NCBI RefSeq assembly: GCF_035645195.1
Contig: NZ_DASQNA010000020.1
Location: 1-35,458, forward strand
Direction: 5' to 3'
Length of the DNA stretch: 35,458 nt
Source: Paenibacillus sp.
GTDB taxonomy: Bacteria > Bacillota > Bacilli > Paenibacillales > YIM-B00363
Part shown: positions 1-8,523 of the stretch, in pieces
Layout of the letters: the number at the start of each line of letters is the position of its first letter
How positions within the stretch are numbered: position 1 is the stretch's first letter
Made by a program: the position numbers and the translations under genes
The notes under the pieces: model-generated
The model's database searches: none
What the model was told of the DNA's origin: nothing
What the model saw: only the letters and a program-made list of their open reading frames with translations

Positions 1-239
1 CCGTGCCTTAGGTGTGCCTGAATGGGCGGCAAGAGTGATGGCTAACTCCAGACGAGGATACTGGGAGATGTCCCGAAACACAAACAACGCCCTCAATCGC
101 TCCTTCTGGAACGACCAAGGGCTATTGAGTCTGACTTTTCGTTATCTTGAGATTCGTTAACCTTTAGGAACCGCCGTATGCGGACCCGCATGTACGGTGG
201 TGTGAGAGGTCGAGGGCTTGCCGCCCTCTCCTACTCGAT
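1..239 (+). mobile_element. Group II intron (class C-like), 3' end only
   Basis: This is the 3' portion of a retroelement whose 5' part lies outside the window. It holds the C-terminus of the maturase ORF, then a domain V hairpin at about 168-204: the arms around GCCGTATGCGG and CCGCATGTACGG pair, leave the characteristic two-base bulge in the 3' strand, and carry a GACC loop. A domain VI-like stem follows (GAGGGC pairing with GCCCTC, then CTACTCGAT). The CCGCCGTAT start of domain V, rather than AGCCGTAT, and the CTACTCGAT 3' end resemble bacterial class C introns, which typically insert just after terminator hairpins. The exact 3' splice point (about 239) is inferred from the family. Confidence 0.85.
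2..160 (+). CDS. ltrA: Group II intron reverse transcriptase/maturase, C-terminal fragment
   Basis: The last 52 codons of an LtrA-type protein run in frame from base 2 to the TAA at 158-160. The residues RALGVPEWAARVMANSRRG, followed by GYWEMSRNTNNALNR and a terminal LLSLTFRYLEIR, match the usual tail of bacterial intron maturases (GYW..S....LN.AL....L...G). The stop lies only a few bases before domain V, as expected because this ORF sits in domain IV and ends close to the catalytic RNA domains. The N-terminal reverse transcriptase motifs and domain X are outside the window, so whether the element is intact cannot be judged. No lesion is visible in the part present. Confidence 0.85.
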   Translation, partial: RALGVPEWAARVMANSRRGYWEMSRNTNNALNRSFWNDQGLLSLTFRYLEIR

Positions 240-257
240 TCAATCGCGATTTTTCCC

Positions 258-288
258 TTGACGGATCGGGTTTCTGATAATATATAAT
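258..288 (+). promoter_or_regulatory. Sigma-A type promoter of the GH172 gene
   Basis: TTGACG at 258-263 is followed by an AT-rich -10 region in which TATATA (281-286, 17-base spacer) and TATAAT (283-288, 19-base spacer) overlap. It starts about 19 bases past the intron end, so the gene downstream has a promoter not derived from the intron. An AAACGAT element at 292-298 lies just after the -10; the same word recurs before the GH2 gene. Confidence 0.7.
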
Positions 289-363
289 ATAAAACGATAA
301 TAAAAAACATCATATTTCGATCGCAAAGGAAAAAATAAATCCCGAATTTTGGAGGGCTGACCG

Positions 364-2271
364 GTGTCCACGACGAAACCTATCCTGCAACCGAAAGGGC
401 TTGCGAACCTGGAACGGTTCGATTTGCTGCCGCTGCTGCGCGACGGCGTGCAAGTCCGCTACGAAGGCAGCATCGATAAACAAGGCTTTAACGCGGATTG
501 GGATTGGTGGCTGTACCGCGACCGCGACGAATGGGTCATTTTCGACGTCGACGGCCCCGGCTGCATCTACAATTTCGTCCAGCATCGGTATCCGGAAAGC
601 AAGGAGCCGACGTTCCGATTTTATTTCGACGGCGAGGAGCGGCCGCGCTTCGAAATCAAGCCGTCGGAATTCGGCAGCAAGGCGCCGTTCGTCTCGCCCC
701 TGGCGGACGCGTACCTCGGTCCCGACGACAACGGCCGCGGCCCGATCCGGGTCGTGCGGAGCTTCGTGCCGATGCCGTTCCGCACGTCCTGTAAAATTAC
801 GACCGATCTGCAGTTGAAGGGACCGAACAAAGGCGACGGCGGCTGGGGGCACGTCGTGTACCACGCGTATGATGCCGCCGACGGCGTCGACACGTTCACC
901 GGCGGCGAATCGTACGATCGCGTGCTCGACATGTGGCGGAACGTCGGGGAAGACCCGAAGCCGGAAACTTCGTCGAAGGCCGCCGCGCATGAGCGGCTTA
1001 TGATCGGTCCGGGCGAAACGGCGACGGTGCTGGACGAACGCGGGCAAGGCAGCGTCGTCTCCATCTTGGCGGAGTCCGCAGCGCTGAAGCCTGCCGATCT
1101 GCTGAACGTGTGGATTCGCGCGACGTGGGACGACCATGCGCAGCCGGACGTCGACTGCCCGATCGGCGTGTTCTTCGCGAACGAGCTCGGGTACAACCAC
1201 GTCGGCGTGCTGTCGCACGGCATTCGTCCGGACGGCCGGATGTACAATTATTTCTCGATGCCGTATTGGAAGAGCGCCCGCATCGAGCTGATCAACAAAG
1301 GCGAAACCGAGGTCGTGTTCGCCTCGTGGGAGACGCGCGTCACTGGGGACTACAACGATACGTACGCCGAAGGGAGCGCCGGCTATTTCCGCTCGACGCC
1401 GTATTACGAGTCGAAGGCGACGCAGGGCGCCGACAGCATCATCGGCACGATCCGGGGCCGCGGCCATCTCGTGGCGGGCCATGTGACCGGCTTTACGCGC
1501 AAGAGCGGCATGATCAGCTGCGAGGGCGATGTCCGCGTCCATATCGACGGCATCGCGACGCCGCAGGTCGAAAGCGACGGCTCCGAGAGCTGGGTGTGCT
1601 ACGGCTGGGGCTTCCCGACGCCGCCCGAGACGAATCCGTCGAGCGCCTACGACGGGCTGCCCGACAACCCGTGGTCGATGGTGCGGCTGTGCGGCGGCGA
1701 TTGGTACCCGTTCCGGTCGGAGCTCGTCTTCGGCATCGAAGCGGGCGAGTACAACAACCAGTACATCCGGCACTCCGGCGCGTTGTTCTATTATGGCGTC
1801 GATGAAGCGGGCCTCGTGCTGACGGACGAACTCGACGTCGGCAACAAAGCGTCCGAAGGCATCCACAGCTATCGCGCCACCGGCAGCCGCGGGTATTACA
1901 CGCTGGAGTCGTATTACGAAGGCGACGAGGATCACAAGCTCATCCGCGACACGGGGCACGAAATCGAAGGAGCGAGCGAGTTTATCGTCACGATTGCGCC
2001 GAACAACAAAGGCGTGCGCCTGCGGAGACGGTCGGACCAGATGACCGGCCGGCAAAAGGCGAACGTGTACGTGGACGGCGTTCTCGTGAAAGAGCGCAGC
2101 TGGTATTACGCGGACCGGAATCCGTACAAGCGGTGGCTCGAGGACGAATTCGACATTCCGGCGGCGTATACGGCGGGTAAGCACGAACTTACGATCAAGC
2201 TGGAATACGTTCAAGCGGGCGAGACCCGCGTTTGGAACGAGTTTTATTACTGGATTTATAGTTTGGTTTAA
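364..2271 (+). CDS. DUF2961 / GH172-family glycoside hydrolase-like protein
   Basis: A 635-residue protein without signal peptide or membrane segment, so probably cytoplasmic. The N-terminal half shows the DUF2961 pattern: DVDGPGCIYNFVQHRYP, FRFYFDGEERPRFEI, then a PF..PL stretch and SFVPMPFRTSCKI, forming the beta-sandwich repeats of the family. The C-terminal part (about residues 500-635) looks like another beta domain ending in HELTIKLEYV. DUF2961 is now CAZy family GH172, whose characterised members act on difructose anhydride or D-arabinan; the substrate here is unknown. The start is GTG, chosen because GGAGGG (351-356) lies eight bases upstream and the family similarity begins soon after. 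It is a single-gene transcript with its own promoter and a strong terminator, convergent with the GH3 gene. Confidence 0.85.
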   Translation: MSTTKPILQPKGLANLERFDLLPLLRDGVQVRYEGSIDKQGFNADWDWWLYRDRDEWVIFDVDGPGCIYNFVQHRYPESKEPTFRFYFDGEERPRFEIKPSEFGSKAPFVSPLADAYLGPDDNGRGPIRVVRSFVPMPFRTSCKITTDLQLKGPNKGDGGWGHVVYHAYDAADGVDTFTGGESYDRVLDMWRNVGEDPKPETSSKAAAHERLMIGPGETATVLDERGQGSVVSILAESAALKPADLLNVWIRATWDDHAQPDVDCPIGVFFANELGYNHVGVLSHGIRPDGRMYNYFSMPYWKSARIELINKGETEVVFASWETRVTGDYNDTYAEGSAGYFRSTPYYESKATQGADSIIGTIRGRGHLVAGHVTGFTRKSGMISCEGDVRVHIDGIATPQVESDGSESWVCYGWGFPTPPETNPSSAYDGLPDNPWSMVRLCGGDWYPFRSELVFGIEAGEYNNQYIRHSGALFYYGVDEAGLVLTDELDVGNKASEGIHSYRATGSRGYYTLESYYEGDEDHKLIRDTGHEIEGASEFIVTIAPNNKGVRLRRRSDQMTGRQKANVYVDGVLVKERSWYYADRNPYKRWLEDEFDIPAAYTAGKHELTIKLEYVQAGETRVWNEFYYWIYSLV

Positions 2272-2277
2272 CCAAAG

Positions 2278-2315
2278 AGAAGGGTACCCGCCGCCGGCGA
2301 GTACCCTTCTTTTTT
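2278..2315 (+). terminator. Rho-independent terminator between convergent GH172 and GH3 genes
   Basis: AGAAGGGTAC (2278-2287) pairs perfectly with GTACCCTTCT (2301-2310) across a GC-rich loop and is followed by five T. The T run favours the plus strand. On the minus strand the stem is followed only by CTTTGG, so termination of the GH3 transcript there would be weaker. Confidence 0.9.
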
Positions 2316-4581
2316 ACCGATTGACTTCTTCCAAAAACGCGTTGAGCTGCTCTTCGCTCACTTTGCCGGAGCTGAACGCGACGACGCCGCGGAGCGGCAT
2401 ATACCGCATCATCGCTTCCATCATGGCCGCGTGGTCTTCGCCTGCGGCTTCCGCCGAAAATCCGCTCGCTTCGAGGTACGACTTCATGAACGCCTGCGCC
2501 ATCGCAGCCGTGCGCGGGTCGGAGAGCACATCGCCGAGCGTCGAGTTGCGGTCGTACGCGCGCTTGATGTCGACCGTCGATTCGACGTAGACCGTCTCCT
2601 GCAGGCGAATGTCGCGGGACGACGCGCCGGCCAGCAGGACGAACTCGCCGCTCTCCACATGCCAATCCTTCAGCTGAACATTATAGTACGCGAACGCGCG
2701 CTTATCGAGTACGATTTCGACCGTCTTCTCTTCGCCCGGCTGCAGCTCGACCTTCGCGAAGCCTTTCAGCTCCTTCTCCGGGCGATGAACGCTGCTGACC
2801 GCGTCTTTCACGTACAGCTGCACAACTTCTTTGCCCGCGCGGTCGCCCGCGTTTTTCACTGTCACCTGCACGCGGACCGTCTCTGTATCCTTAATGCGGC
2901 TCCGATCGACCGCGATGCCCGTGTATTCGAACGCCGTGTAGCTGAGGCCGTGGCCGAACGGGAACAGCGGCTCGACCTGCTTCGCGTCGTAGTAACGGTA
3001 GCCGACGTAAATGCCCTCGCGGTACTCGACACGGTCGCCTTCGCCCGGGAAGAACAGGTACGACGGGTTGTCGCTGAGCTTCGCCGGGAACGTCTCCGCC
3101 AGCTTGCCGCTCGGGTTGACTTCGCCGTACAAGAGGTCCGCGATGGCGCCGCCGACCGCTTGTCCGCCGAGGTACGCTTCGAGGATGCCCTTCGCGCGGC
3201 TCGCCCACGGCATTTCGACCGGCGCGCCGTTCAGGAGTACGACGACGAGGTTCGGCTGCACTTCGGCCAGCGCGGCGATCAGCGCGTTCTGGTTGGCCGG
3301 CAGGTTCAGATGCGTGCGGTCGTAGCCTTCGGATTCATAACGGTCCGGCAAGCCGGCGATGACGACGACGGCGTCCGCCGCGGCCGCGGCCTGCTTCGCT
3401 TCCGCAAGGAGCGCTTCGTCGGTTTCGTCGGATTCGACCCGATACCCCTGCGCGTACGCGACTTCGCCGGAAGCCAGCTTCTTGATTTCCTCGATCGGAG
3501 AATCGAGCTTCGTCGGGTTGATGTGGGAGCTGCCGCCGCCTTGGTAGCGAGGCTTCTCCGCGAAGGCGCCGACGACCGCCAATTTCGCATTTCTTTTCAG
3601 CGGCAGTACGCCGCCTTCGTTTTTCAGCAGCACCATGCTTTCCGCCGCGACCTTCCGCGCCAGCGCGTGATGCGCGTCTTTGTCGTACGCCGCGTTCGGC
3701 TTCTTGTTGTCGACCGCCATGAAAATGATCCGGAGCAGCCGCTCTACGGCGCGATCGAGCGCTTCTTCGGACAGCTTGCCGCTGTTCACCGCGTCGATCA
3801 CCTTCCGCTCGCCGACGCCGCTGCTCGCCGGCATCTCGAGCTCGAGGCCCGCCGCCAGCGCGTCGTCCCGCTCGTTGACCGCGCCCCAGTCGGAGACGAC
3901 GAAGCCTTCATGGCCCCATTCTTCCTTCAAAATGTCGGTCAGCAAATACGGGTGCTCGGACGCGTACGTGCCGTTGACGCGGTTGTACGAGCACATGACC
4001 GTCCACGGCTGCGATTGACGGACGGCGCCCTCGAAGCTGGCGAGATAAATTTCGCGCAGCGTCCGCTCGTCGATGACGGCGTCGACCGACATGCGGCGAT
4101 GCTCTTGGTTGTTCGCCGCGAAATGCTTCAGCGACGTGCCGACGCCTTGGCTCTGCACGCCCGCGATATGGTTCGCGGCCATTTCGGAGGAGAGGTACGG
4201 ATCTTCCGAGAAATATTCGAAGTTGCGGCCGCACAGCGGCGAACGCTTAATGTTGGCGCCCGGTCCGAGCAGCACGGCGACGTTCTCCGCTTGGCATTCT
4301 TCGCCCAGCGCGACGCCGACGCTTCGGATCAAATCGCGGTCCCACGAACCGGCAAGGCCCGCGGCCGAAGGGAAACACGTCGCCGGCACGCTGTCGAACA
4401 ATCCGAGGTGGTCGGCGTCCGCGCGCTGCTTGCGCAAGCCGTGCGGTCCGTCCGTCACCATGATCGACGGGATGCCGAGGCGCTCGACGCCTTTCAGGTG
4501 CCAGAAATCGAGGCCGGAACATAGACCGGCTTTCTCCTCCAGCGTCATTTGAGCGATCAATGCTTTCAGGTCTCTGCTCAT
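2314..4581 (-). CDS. Beta-glucosidase-type glycoside hydrolase, family GH3
   Basis: A 755-residue GH3 enzyme that removes non-reducing beta-linked sugars from oligosaccharides; no signal peptide, so probably cytoplasmic. The N-terminal (beta/alpha)8 domain contains the substrate motif [10 protein letters not shown], the segment [13 protein letters not shown], the [12 protein letters not shown] signature and the nucleophile Asp231 in FVVSDWGA. The alpha/beta sandwich domain (about 320-540) and a fibronectin III-like domain follow. A C-terminal extension of about 85 residues with Met-rich helices is often seen in Firmicute members. I chose the start at 4581 (MSRDLKALI) because AGGAGG lies seven bases upstream; an in-frame ATG at 4644 would add 21 residues unlike the family. 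It is divergent from the AraC-type regulator, its probable controller. Whether glucose, xylose or another sugar is released cannot be read from the sequence. Confidence 0.93.
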   Translation of the reverse strand: MSRDLKALIAQMTLEEKAGLCSGLDFWHLKGVERLGIPSIMVTDGPHGLRKQRADADHLGLFDSVPATCFPSAAGLAGSWDRDLIRSVGVALGEECQAENVAVLLGPGANIKRSPLCGRNFEYFSEDPYLSSEMAANHIAGVQSQGVGTSLKHFAANNQEHRRMSVDAVIDERTLREIYLASFEGAVRQSQPWTVMCSYNRVNGTYASEHPYLLTDILKEEWGHEGFVVSDWGAVNERDDALAAGLELEMPASSGVGERKVIDAVNSGKLSEEALDRAVERLLRIIFMAVDNKKPNAAYDKDAHHALARKVAAESMVLLKNEGGVLPLKRNAKLAVVGAFAEKPRYQGGGSSHINPTKLDSPIEEIKKLASGEVAYAQGYRVESDETDEALLAEAKQAAAAADAVVVIAGLPDRYESEGYDRTHLNLPANQNALIAALAEVQPNLVVVLLNGAPVEMPWASRAKGILEAYLGGQAVGGAIADLLYGEVNPSGKLAETFPAKLSDNPSYLFFPGEGDRVEYREGIYVGYRYYDAKQVEPLFPFGHGLSYTAFEYTGIAVDRSRIKDTETVRVQVTVKNAGDRAGKEVVQLYVKDAVSSVHRPEKELKGFAKVELQPGEEKTVEIVLDKRAFAYYNVQLKDWHVESGEFVLLAGASSRDIRLQETVYVESTVDIKRAYDRNSTLGDVLSDPRTAAMAQAFMKSYLEASGFSAEAAGEDHAAMMEAMMRYMPLRGVVAFSSGKVSEEQLNAFLEEVNR

Positions 4582-4608
4582 ATGGAACCTCCTAAGGGAT
4601 AATGGATG

Positions 4609-4626
4609 TGGAAGCGTTTTATTCCA
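4609..4626. promoter_or_regulatory. Inverted repeat and cre-like site between GH3 and AraC genes
   Basis: TGGAA (4609-4613) and TTCCA (4622-4626) form an inverted repeat with an eight-base centre, 28 bases before the GH3 start. The same bases, TGGAAGCGTTTTAT, fit the CcpA cre consensus TGNAARCGNWWW at the left but lack the terminal CA. It could be an imperfect cre or a site for the neighbouring AraC-type protein. Confidence 0.4.
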
Positions 4627-4666
4627 ATGCATATCACTCATCATACGGCAGCGCTCGGGTTGGTTA

Positions 4667-4675
4667 TGGTATTAT
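4667..4675 (+). promoter_or_regulatory. Extended -10 element for the AraC-type regulator
   Basis: TGGTATTAT (TGn followed by TATTAT) lies 35 bases before the chosen start at 4711. No good -35 is visible, which extended -10 promoters can tolerate. It sits in the divergent region shared with the GH3 gene. Confidence 0.45.
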
Positions 4676-4710
4676 GTTAAGAAATATTGAAATAAATGAA
4701 GGTGAATGGT

Positions 4711-5997
4711 ATGGAGGCGCGGGAGAGCATGTTTGAGGACGAACATTTCCAATATATTTGCAAACTGCTGCACGAGTCGTTCGACCTTCCGGTCATGTAC
4801 GCGGACGCGGCGGGGGAGACGACGGCGCAAGCCGCGGGGGCCGTGCCCGTCGGGCCGCTGTTTTCCGATCCGCAGGATTTGATGCGTGCGCTCGTCGCGA
4901 ACCGCCGGGACGTGCCCGTACCGGTCATCCATACGACGAACTTCCTCGAAAATTTCGTCCTCGTTCCGGTGCGCCGAGACGGGCGGGACGCGGGGACGCT
5001 CGCGATCGGGCCGTCCGCGTACGCGCATTGGACGGAGGACACCGTCGCGGGAGTGCTGTACGACAACAACGTGCCGAGCAAGCATCAGGACGGATGGCGG
5101 TCGTACCTCACGCAGCTGCCGGTCGTGCCGAAGCTTCGGCTGCTGCGCTTGGGGCTGCTCGCGCACTATTTGCTGCATCGGGCAACGCTCGATTTCACCG
5201 ACGTGCTCGAATACAACCACACGTACGAGCCGAGGCTTCTCATGACGGAGAGCGTCGAGTTGGATGTAGCGAGCCGCAGGGAAGAGGGGCGCTTCCATAT
5301 GGACCCTGCGAAGGAGCGCATCATGATCGGCCACATCCGGAACGGAAACAAAACGGCGCTCCTAGAGATGTTGAATTCGTTCAGCGAAGAGGAGGCGGGC
5401 GTGCTCTCGAAGCGGAGCCGGCTGCGAAGCCAAAAAAATTTATCGTACTGCGCCATTACGTTGGCTACGCGGGCGGCGATGGAGGGCGGATTGGACGCGG
5501 AAACGGCGTACTCGCTCAGCGATTTGTACATTCAGCATATCGAAGAGCTTCGGGAGAGCAAGCATGTCGAACTGGCGCTGCACGACGCGATGCTCGAATT
5601 CGCGGAGCGGGTCGCGGCGAGCAGGCGGCGCAACGTCTCGAGGGCGGTGGCGGCGTGCCTGAATTATATCTCGAATCATTTGTACGAGCCGCTGACGCTC
5701 GAGAAGCTGGCGGCGGCCGCGGGGCTGCATGCCAATTACTTATCGCAATTGTTCAAGATGGAGACGGGGATGCCGATCAGCTTGTATATCCAAAAGGAAC
5801 GAGTGGAGGAAGCGAAGAAGCTGCTCGCGCTGACCGACGAGCCGATCTCGCGCATTTGCGCGCGCCTCGGCTTCGCCGACCAAACCTATTTCACCAAAGT
5901 GTTCAAGCGGCACGCCGGCGCCACCCCGAAGCAGTACCGCGACGGGCACGGCGTCGCGCCGGCGGGTGACGCTTCATTCCGCCAACCTGAGCTCTAA
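4711..5997 (+). CDS. AraC-family transcriptional regulator
   Basis: A 428-residue soluble regulator. The C-terminal ~100 residues carry the two helix-turn-helix units of AraC/XylS: LTLEKLAAAAGLHANYLSQLFK, followed by ISRICARLGFADQTYFTKVFKR and the closing GATPKQYR. The N-terminal ~250 residues (VMYADAAGETT, FVLVPVRRDGRDAGTLAIGP) resemble a GAF/PAS-like sensory fold found in many Bacillales AraC proteins; its ligand is unknown. The start at 4711 was preferred to the in-frame ATG at 4696, because AAGGTG (4699-4704) is well spaced for 4711 while nothing resembling a ribosome site precedes 4696. It is divergent from the GH3 beta-glucosidase, suggesting that it activates that gene in response to an imported sugar or glycoside. 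The assignment to AraC is firm; the target is inferred from position. Confidence 0.9.
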   Translation: MEARESMFEDEHFQYICKLLHESFDLPVMYADAAGETTAQAAGAVPVGPLFSDPQDLMRALVANRRDVPVPVIHTTNFLENFVLVPVRRDGRDAGTLAIGPSAYAHWTEDTVAGVLYDNNVPSKHQDGWRSYLTQLPVVPKLRLLRLGLLAHYLLHRATLDFTDVLEYNHTYEPRLLMTESVELDVASRREEGRFHMDPAKERIMIGHIRNGNKTALLEMLNSFSEEEAGVLSKRSRLRSQKNLSYCAITLATRAAMEGGLDAETAYSLSDLYIQHIEELRESKHVELALHDAMLEFAERVAASRRRNVSRAVAACLNYISNHLYEPLTLEKLAAAAGLHANYLSQLFKMETGMPISLYIQKERVEEAKKLLALTDEPISRICARLGFADQTYFTKVFKRHAGATPKQYRDGHGVAPAGDASFRQPEL

Positions 5998-6018
5998 GAG
6001 CCCAGACAAGTCGCTTGG

Positions 6019-6978
6019 TTATCGGTCGAACAGCGAGAGCAGCTCGCCGTAGCCTTCTTCCGCCATTTTGTGTTTCGGGATGAACCGCAGCGCCGCGGAG
6101 TTGATGCAGTACCGCATGCCGGTCGGCTTCGGGCCGTCGTCGAACAGATGGCCGAGATGCGAGCTGCCGTCTTTGTTCCGAATTTCCATTCGGATCATGT
6201 TGTGGCTGAGGTCGATATGCTCGCTGACGACGGTCGGCTCGATCGGTTTCGTGAACGACGGCCAGCCGCAGTGCGAGTCGAATTTGTCGAGCGAGCTGAA
6301 CAGCGGTTCGCCCGTGACGATGTCGACGTAGATGCCTTCTTCTTTATGGTCCCAGTATTCGTTACGGAACGGCGGCTCGGTGGCGTTGTTTTGCGTCACC
6401 TCGTACTGCAGCGGCGTGAGGCGGCGCCGCAGCTCCGCGTCCTTCTCGCGATCCTTCCACGTCTCGCGGAGAAACTTCTCGCGCCCCGAGCCGGCGAAGT
6501 ATGCTTTGTACCGAACCGGGTTCGTTTTGTAGTACCCCTGATGATAATCTTCCGCCGGGTAGAACGGCGCCGCCGGCAAAATCGGCGTCACGATCGGCTT
6601 CGCGAAGCGGCCGCTCGCGGCGAGCTCTTCTTTCGAGCGCTCCGCCAGCACCCGTTGTTCCTCGGAATGCACGAAAATCGCCGTCCGGTACGAGGAGCCG
6701 CGGTCGGCGAACTGCCCGCCGGGGTCGGTCGGATCGATTTGCTGCCAGAACAATTCTAACAGCTTCTCGTACGGGAACACCTCGGGATCGTACGTAATTT
6801 GCACCGCCTCGTAATGACCCGTCGTATCGCTGCACACCTCTTCGTACGTCGGGTTTTCCACATGGCCGCCTGTGTAGCCGGACACGACGGAGACGATGCC
6901 CGGCTGCTCGTCGAACGGCTTCACCATGCACCAAAAGCAGCCGCCCGCGAACGTCGCCTTTTCATATAAAACTGTCAT
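6019..6978 (-). CDS. msrAB: Bifunctional peptide methionine sulfoxide reductase MsrA/MsrB
   Basis: A 319-residue fusion that repairs oxidised methionine in proteins: MsrA reduces the S-sulfoxide and MsrB the R-sulfoxide. MsrA occupies about residues 3-165 with the catalytic Cys14 in GGCFWC and the YHQGYY motif. MsrB occupies about 180-315 with [15 protein letters not shown] and the catalytic Cys291 in [11 protein letters not shown]. No paired CxxC zinc ligands are seen in the MsrB part, so it belongs to the zinc-free type. There is no signal peptide, so the enzyme is cytosolic. The start is supported by GAGGTG seven bases upstream and by MsrA similarity from the first residues. It converges on the AraC-type gene with only 21 bases between stops and no clear terminator. 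Confidence 0.97.
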   Translation of the reverse strand: MTVLYEKATFAGGCFWCMVKPFDEQPGIVSVVSGYTGGHVENPTYEEVCSDTTGHYEAVQITYDPEVFPYEKLLELFWQQIDPTDPGGQFADRGSSYRTAIFVHSEEQRVLAERSKEELAASGRFAKPIVTPILPAAPFYPAEDYHQGYYKTNPVRYKAYFAGSGREKFLRETWKDREKDAELRRRLTPLQYEVTQNNATEPPFRNEYWDHKEEGIYVDIVTGEPLFSSLDKFDSHCGWPSFTKPIEPTVVSEHIDLSHNMIRMEIRNKDGSSHLGHLFDDGPKPTGMRYCINSAALRFIPKHKMAEEGYGELLSLFDR

Positions 6979-7020
6979 TATTTGACACCTCGAATCGAAT
7001 TCATCTAAACTGTTATAGGA

Positions 7021-7049
7021 ATTATATCAGATGAATGCCGCCACGTCAC
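7021..7049 (-). promoter_or_regulatory. Promoter of msrAB
   Basis: On the minus strand GTGACG (7049-7044) and TATAAT (7026-7021) are separated by 17 bases, about 43 bases before the msrAB start. The -10 is perfect and the -35 matches four of six positions. Confidence 0.65.
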
Positions 7050-7162
7050 GAAACGCGCGCCGCACGCCGAACATCATGCGCGTCCCGTGTTATTTTGCGG
7101 CCGATGGGCAAACACTAGCGATGGCAGCAATCGCCATTTGATGGGGAAGGATCGGTGCGCCG

Positions 7163-7501
7163 ATGGAGATCGAGCTTTTCACGGATTTGATCAAAGACGA
7201 ACGAGGCAATTATTATACGCCGGTACGCAAGGAAGCGGACGAGGTGACGCTCGTCAACGCGCTGGTCGAGCGCTCGTACCGCAGGATGCTACGGATGACG
7301 GACGCGTTCCAGGAAGAATACGCGGCGTACGACGGGCAGTGGATCGGCAAAATCGCCGCGGACGACCTGCGCCACGATATCGTCTTCGCGATGAAAGAAG
7401 GCGGGGCGGGGCGTCTTTATTCGTTGGAAGACGTCATGGAGCGGTACCGCGTCAACTTCATCGATACGATCGAGTTTTACCGGTCCCCGGCGCGGGGGTA
7501 A
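7163..7501 (+). CDS. Hypothetical protein, 112 residues
   Basis: I do not recognise this protein. It is small, acidic and soluble, with charged helical stretches (VNALVERSYRRMLRMTDAF, YSLEDVMERYRVNFIDTIEFY), no cysteine, no signal peptide and no membrane segment. The ATG is preceded by GGGAAGGAT at 7143-7151, slightly far but usable. It heads a co-directional run: the luciferase-like oxidoreductase begins about 48 bases after its stop, then the HesB-like and MFS genes. Codon use matches its neighbours, and the reading frame has a plausible ribosome site and protein-like composition, so I take it as real. A longer overlapping frame starting at 7087 in another phase is Arg-rich and looks like a shadow. 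Confidence 0.65.
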   Translation: MEIELFTDLIKDERGNYYTPVRKEADEVTLVNALVERSYRRMLRMTDAFQEEYAAYDGQWIGKIAADDLRHDIVFAMKEGGAGRLYSLEDVMERYRVNFIDTIEFYRSPARG

Positions 7502-7549
7502 GCTCGATCATTGCGGACCGCGCTTGACCGAGGCAAAGGGGGACTCGAT

Positions 7550-8485
7550 TTGGAACACGCAGCTCCGCTGACGCTCGGCGTGCTGGACCTCGTCCCCGCG
7601 TTCGACGGGACGGACGACGCCGGGGCGCTCGCGCAGGCGGTCCGGCTCGCCCGCGCGGCCGAGGCGTCCGGCTACCGCCGCTATTGGGCGGCCGAGCATC
7701 ACGATATGCCGGGGCTCGCTTGTCCGGCGCCGGAAATTTTGCTCGCCCATATCGGGGCGCGCACGAATGCGATCCGCCTCGGGACCGGGGCGCTGCTGCT
7801 GCCGCATTACAAGCCGCTGAAGGTGGCGGAGACGTTCCACATGCTCGCGGTGCTGTACCCAAACCGCATCGACCTTGGACTCGGCCGGGCGCCGGGCGGG
7901 AACGCGCACGTCAGCATGGCGCTCAGCGGCAACTTCCTCGAGCGGGTGAGGCAGCTGCCGGATACGCTGCGGGAGCTGACCGAGCTGTTCGCGGGCACGT
8001 ACGCGTACGAGGGACAGCCGGTGCGCGCCCGCCCGACGCCGCCGGCGCCGCCCGAGCTGTGGATGCTCGGCACGAACGCGAAAAGCGCGGCGTACGCCGC
8101 CGAGCTCGGCCTCGGGTACGCGTTCGGGCAGTTTATGAGCGATACGCCGGGGGATGAGGCGATTCGCGCCTACCGCGAAGCGTTCAAACCTTCGCCGTTC
8201 TTGCGGGAACCGAAGGCGATCGCGGCCGTCGGCGTCGTCTGCGCGCCGACGGACGAGGAGGCGCGCGAGCTGGCGTCGCGCACGCCGGGATTTATGAACG
8301 AAGGCGCGGAGGGACGCGAAGCGGACGAACGAAAGCGGATCGTCGGCTCGCCGAAGACGGTCCGCAGTCGGCTTGCGGAGCTGCAGTCGCTGTACGGCGC
8401 GGACGAATGGCTGATCGTGACGATGATTCCGGATTACGAGCTGCGCATTCGCTCTTACGAATTGTTGGCCGGGGCGGCGCCGTGA
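7550..8485 (+). CDS. Luciferase-like (LLM class) flavin-dependent oxidoreductase, MsnO8-type
   Basis: A 311-residue TIM-barrel flavin monooxygenase of the bacterial luciferase superfamily, which uses reduced FMN delivered by a separate reductase. Recognisable family segments are LGVLDLVP near the N-terminus, YWAAEHHDMPGLACPAPE, LGTGALLLPHYKPLKVAETF, RIDLGLGRAPG, LWMLGTNAKSAAYAAELG and the C-terminal VGSPKTVRSRLAEL. These fit the broad group often annotated MsnO8/YceB-like, whose substrates are largely unknown. The TTG at 7550 was chosen because AAAGGGGG lies about eight bases upstream and LTLGVLDLVP is close to the usual N-terminus; a TTG at 7511 lacks a ribosome site. It is probably co-transcribed with the HesB-like gene starting 39 bases after its stop. 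Confidence 0.88.
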   Translation: MEHAAPLTLGVLDLVPAFDGTDDAGALAQAVRLARAAEASGYRRYWAAEHHDMPGLACPAPEILLAHIGARTNAIRLGTGALLLPHYKPLKVAETFHMLAVLYPNRIDLGLGRAPGGNAHVSMALSGNFLERVRQLPDTLRELTELFAGTYAYEGQPVRARPTPPAPPELWMLGTNAKSAAYAAELGLGYAFGQFMSDTPGDEAIRAYREAFKPSPFLREPKAIAAVGVVCAPTDEEARELASRTPGFMNEGAEGREADERKRIVGSPKTVRSRLAELQSLYGADEWLIVTMIPDYELRIRSYELLAGAAP

Positions 8486-8523
8486 CGCGCCGCTTCCGCA
8501 TCGAGAAGAAACGAGGGGTCCGA

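Noticed and set aside
310-2214. 634-residue open frame on the minus strand across the GH172 gene
   Set aside because: Arg/Val/Ala/His-rich composition without motifs, exactly antisense to a clear family member; a by-product of high GC.
2431-4524. 697-residue open frame on the plus strand opposite the GH3 gene
   Set aside because: Low-complexity Arg/Val/Asp-rich translation lacking a ribosome site; GH3 motifs are on the other strand.
7117-7138. Small hairpin (ATGGC/GCCAT) before the hypothetical gene at 7163
   Set aside because: Only about five to six pairs, no T run and no riboswitch-like features; likely chance.
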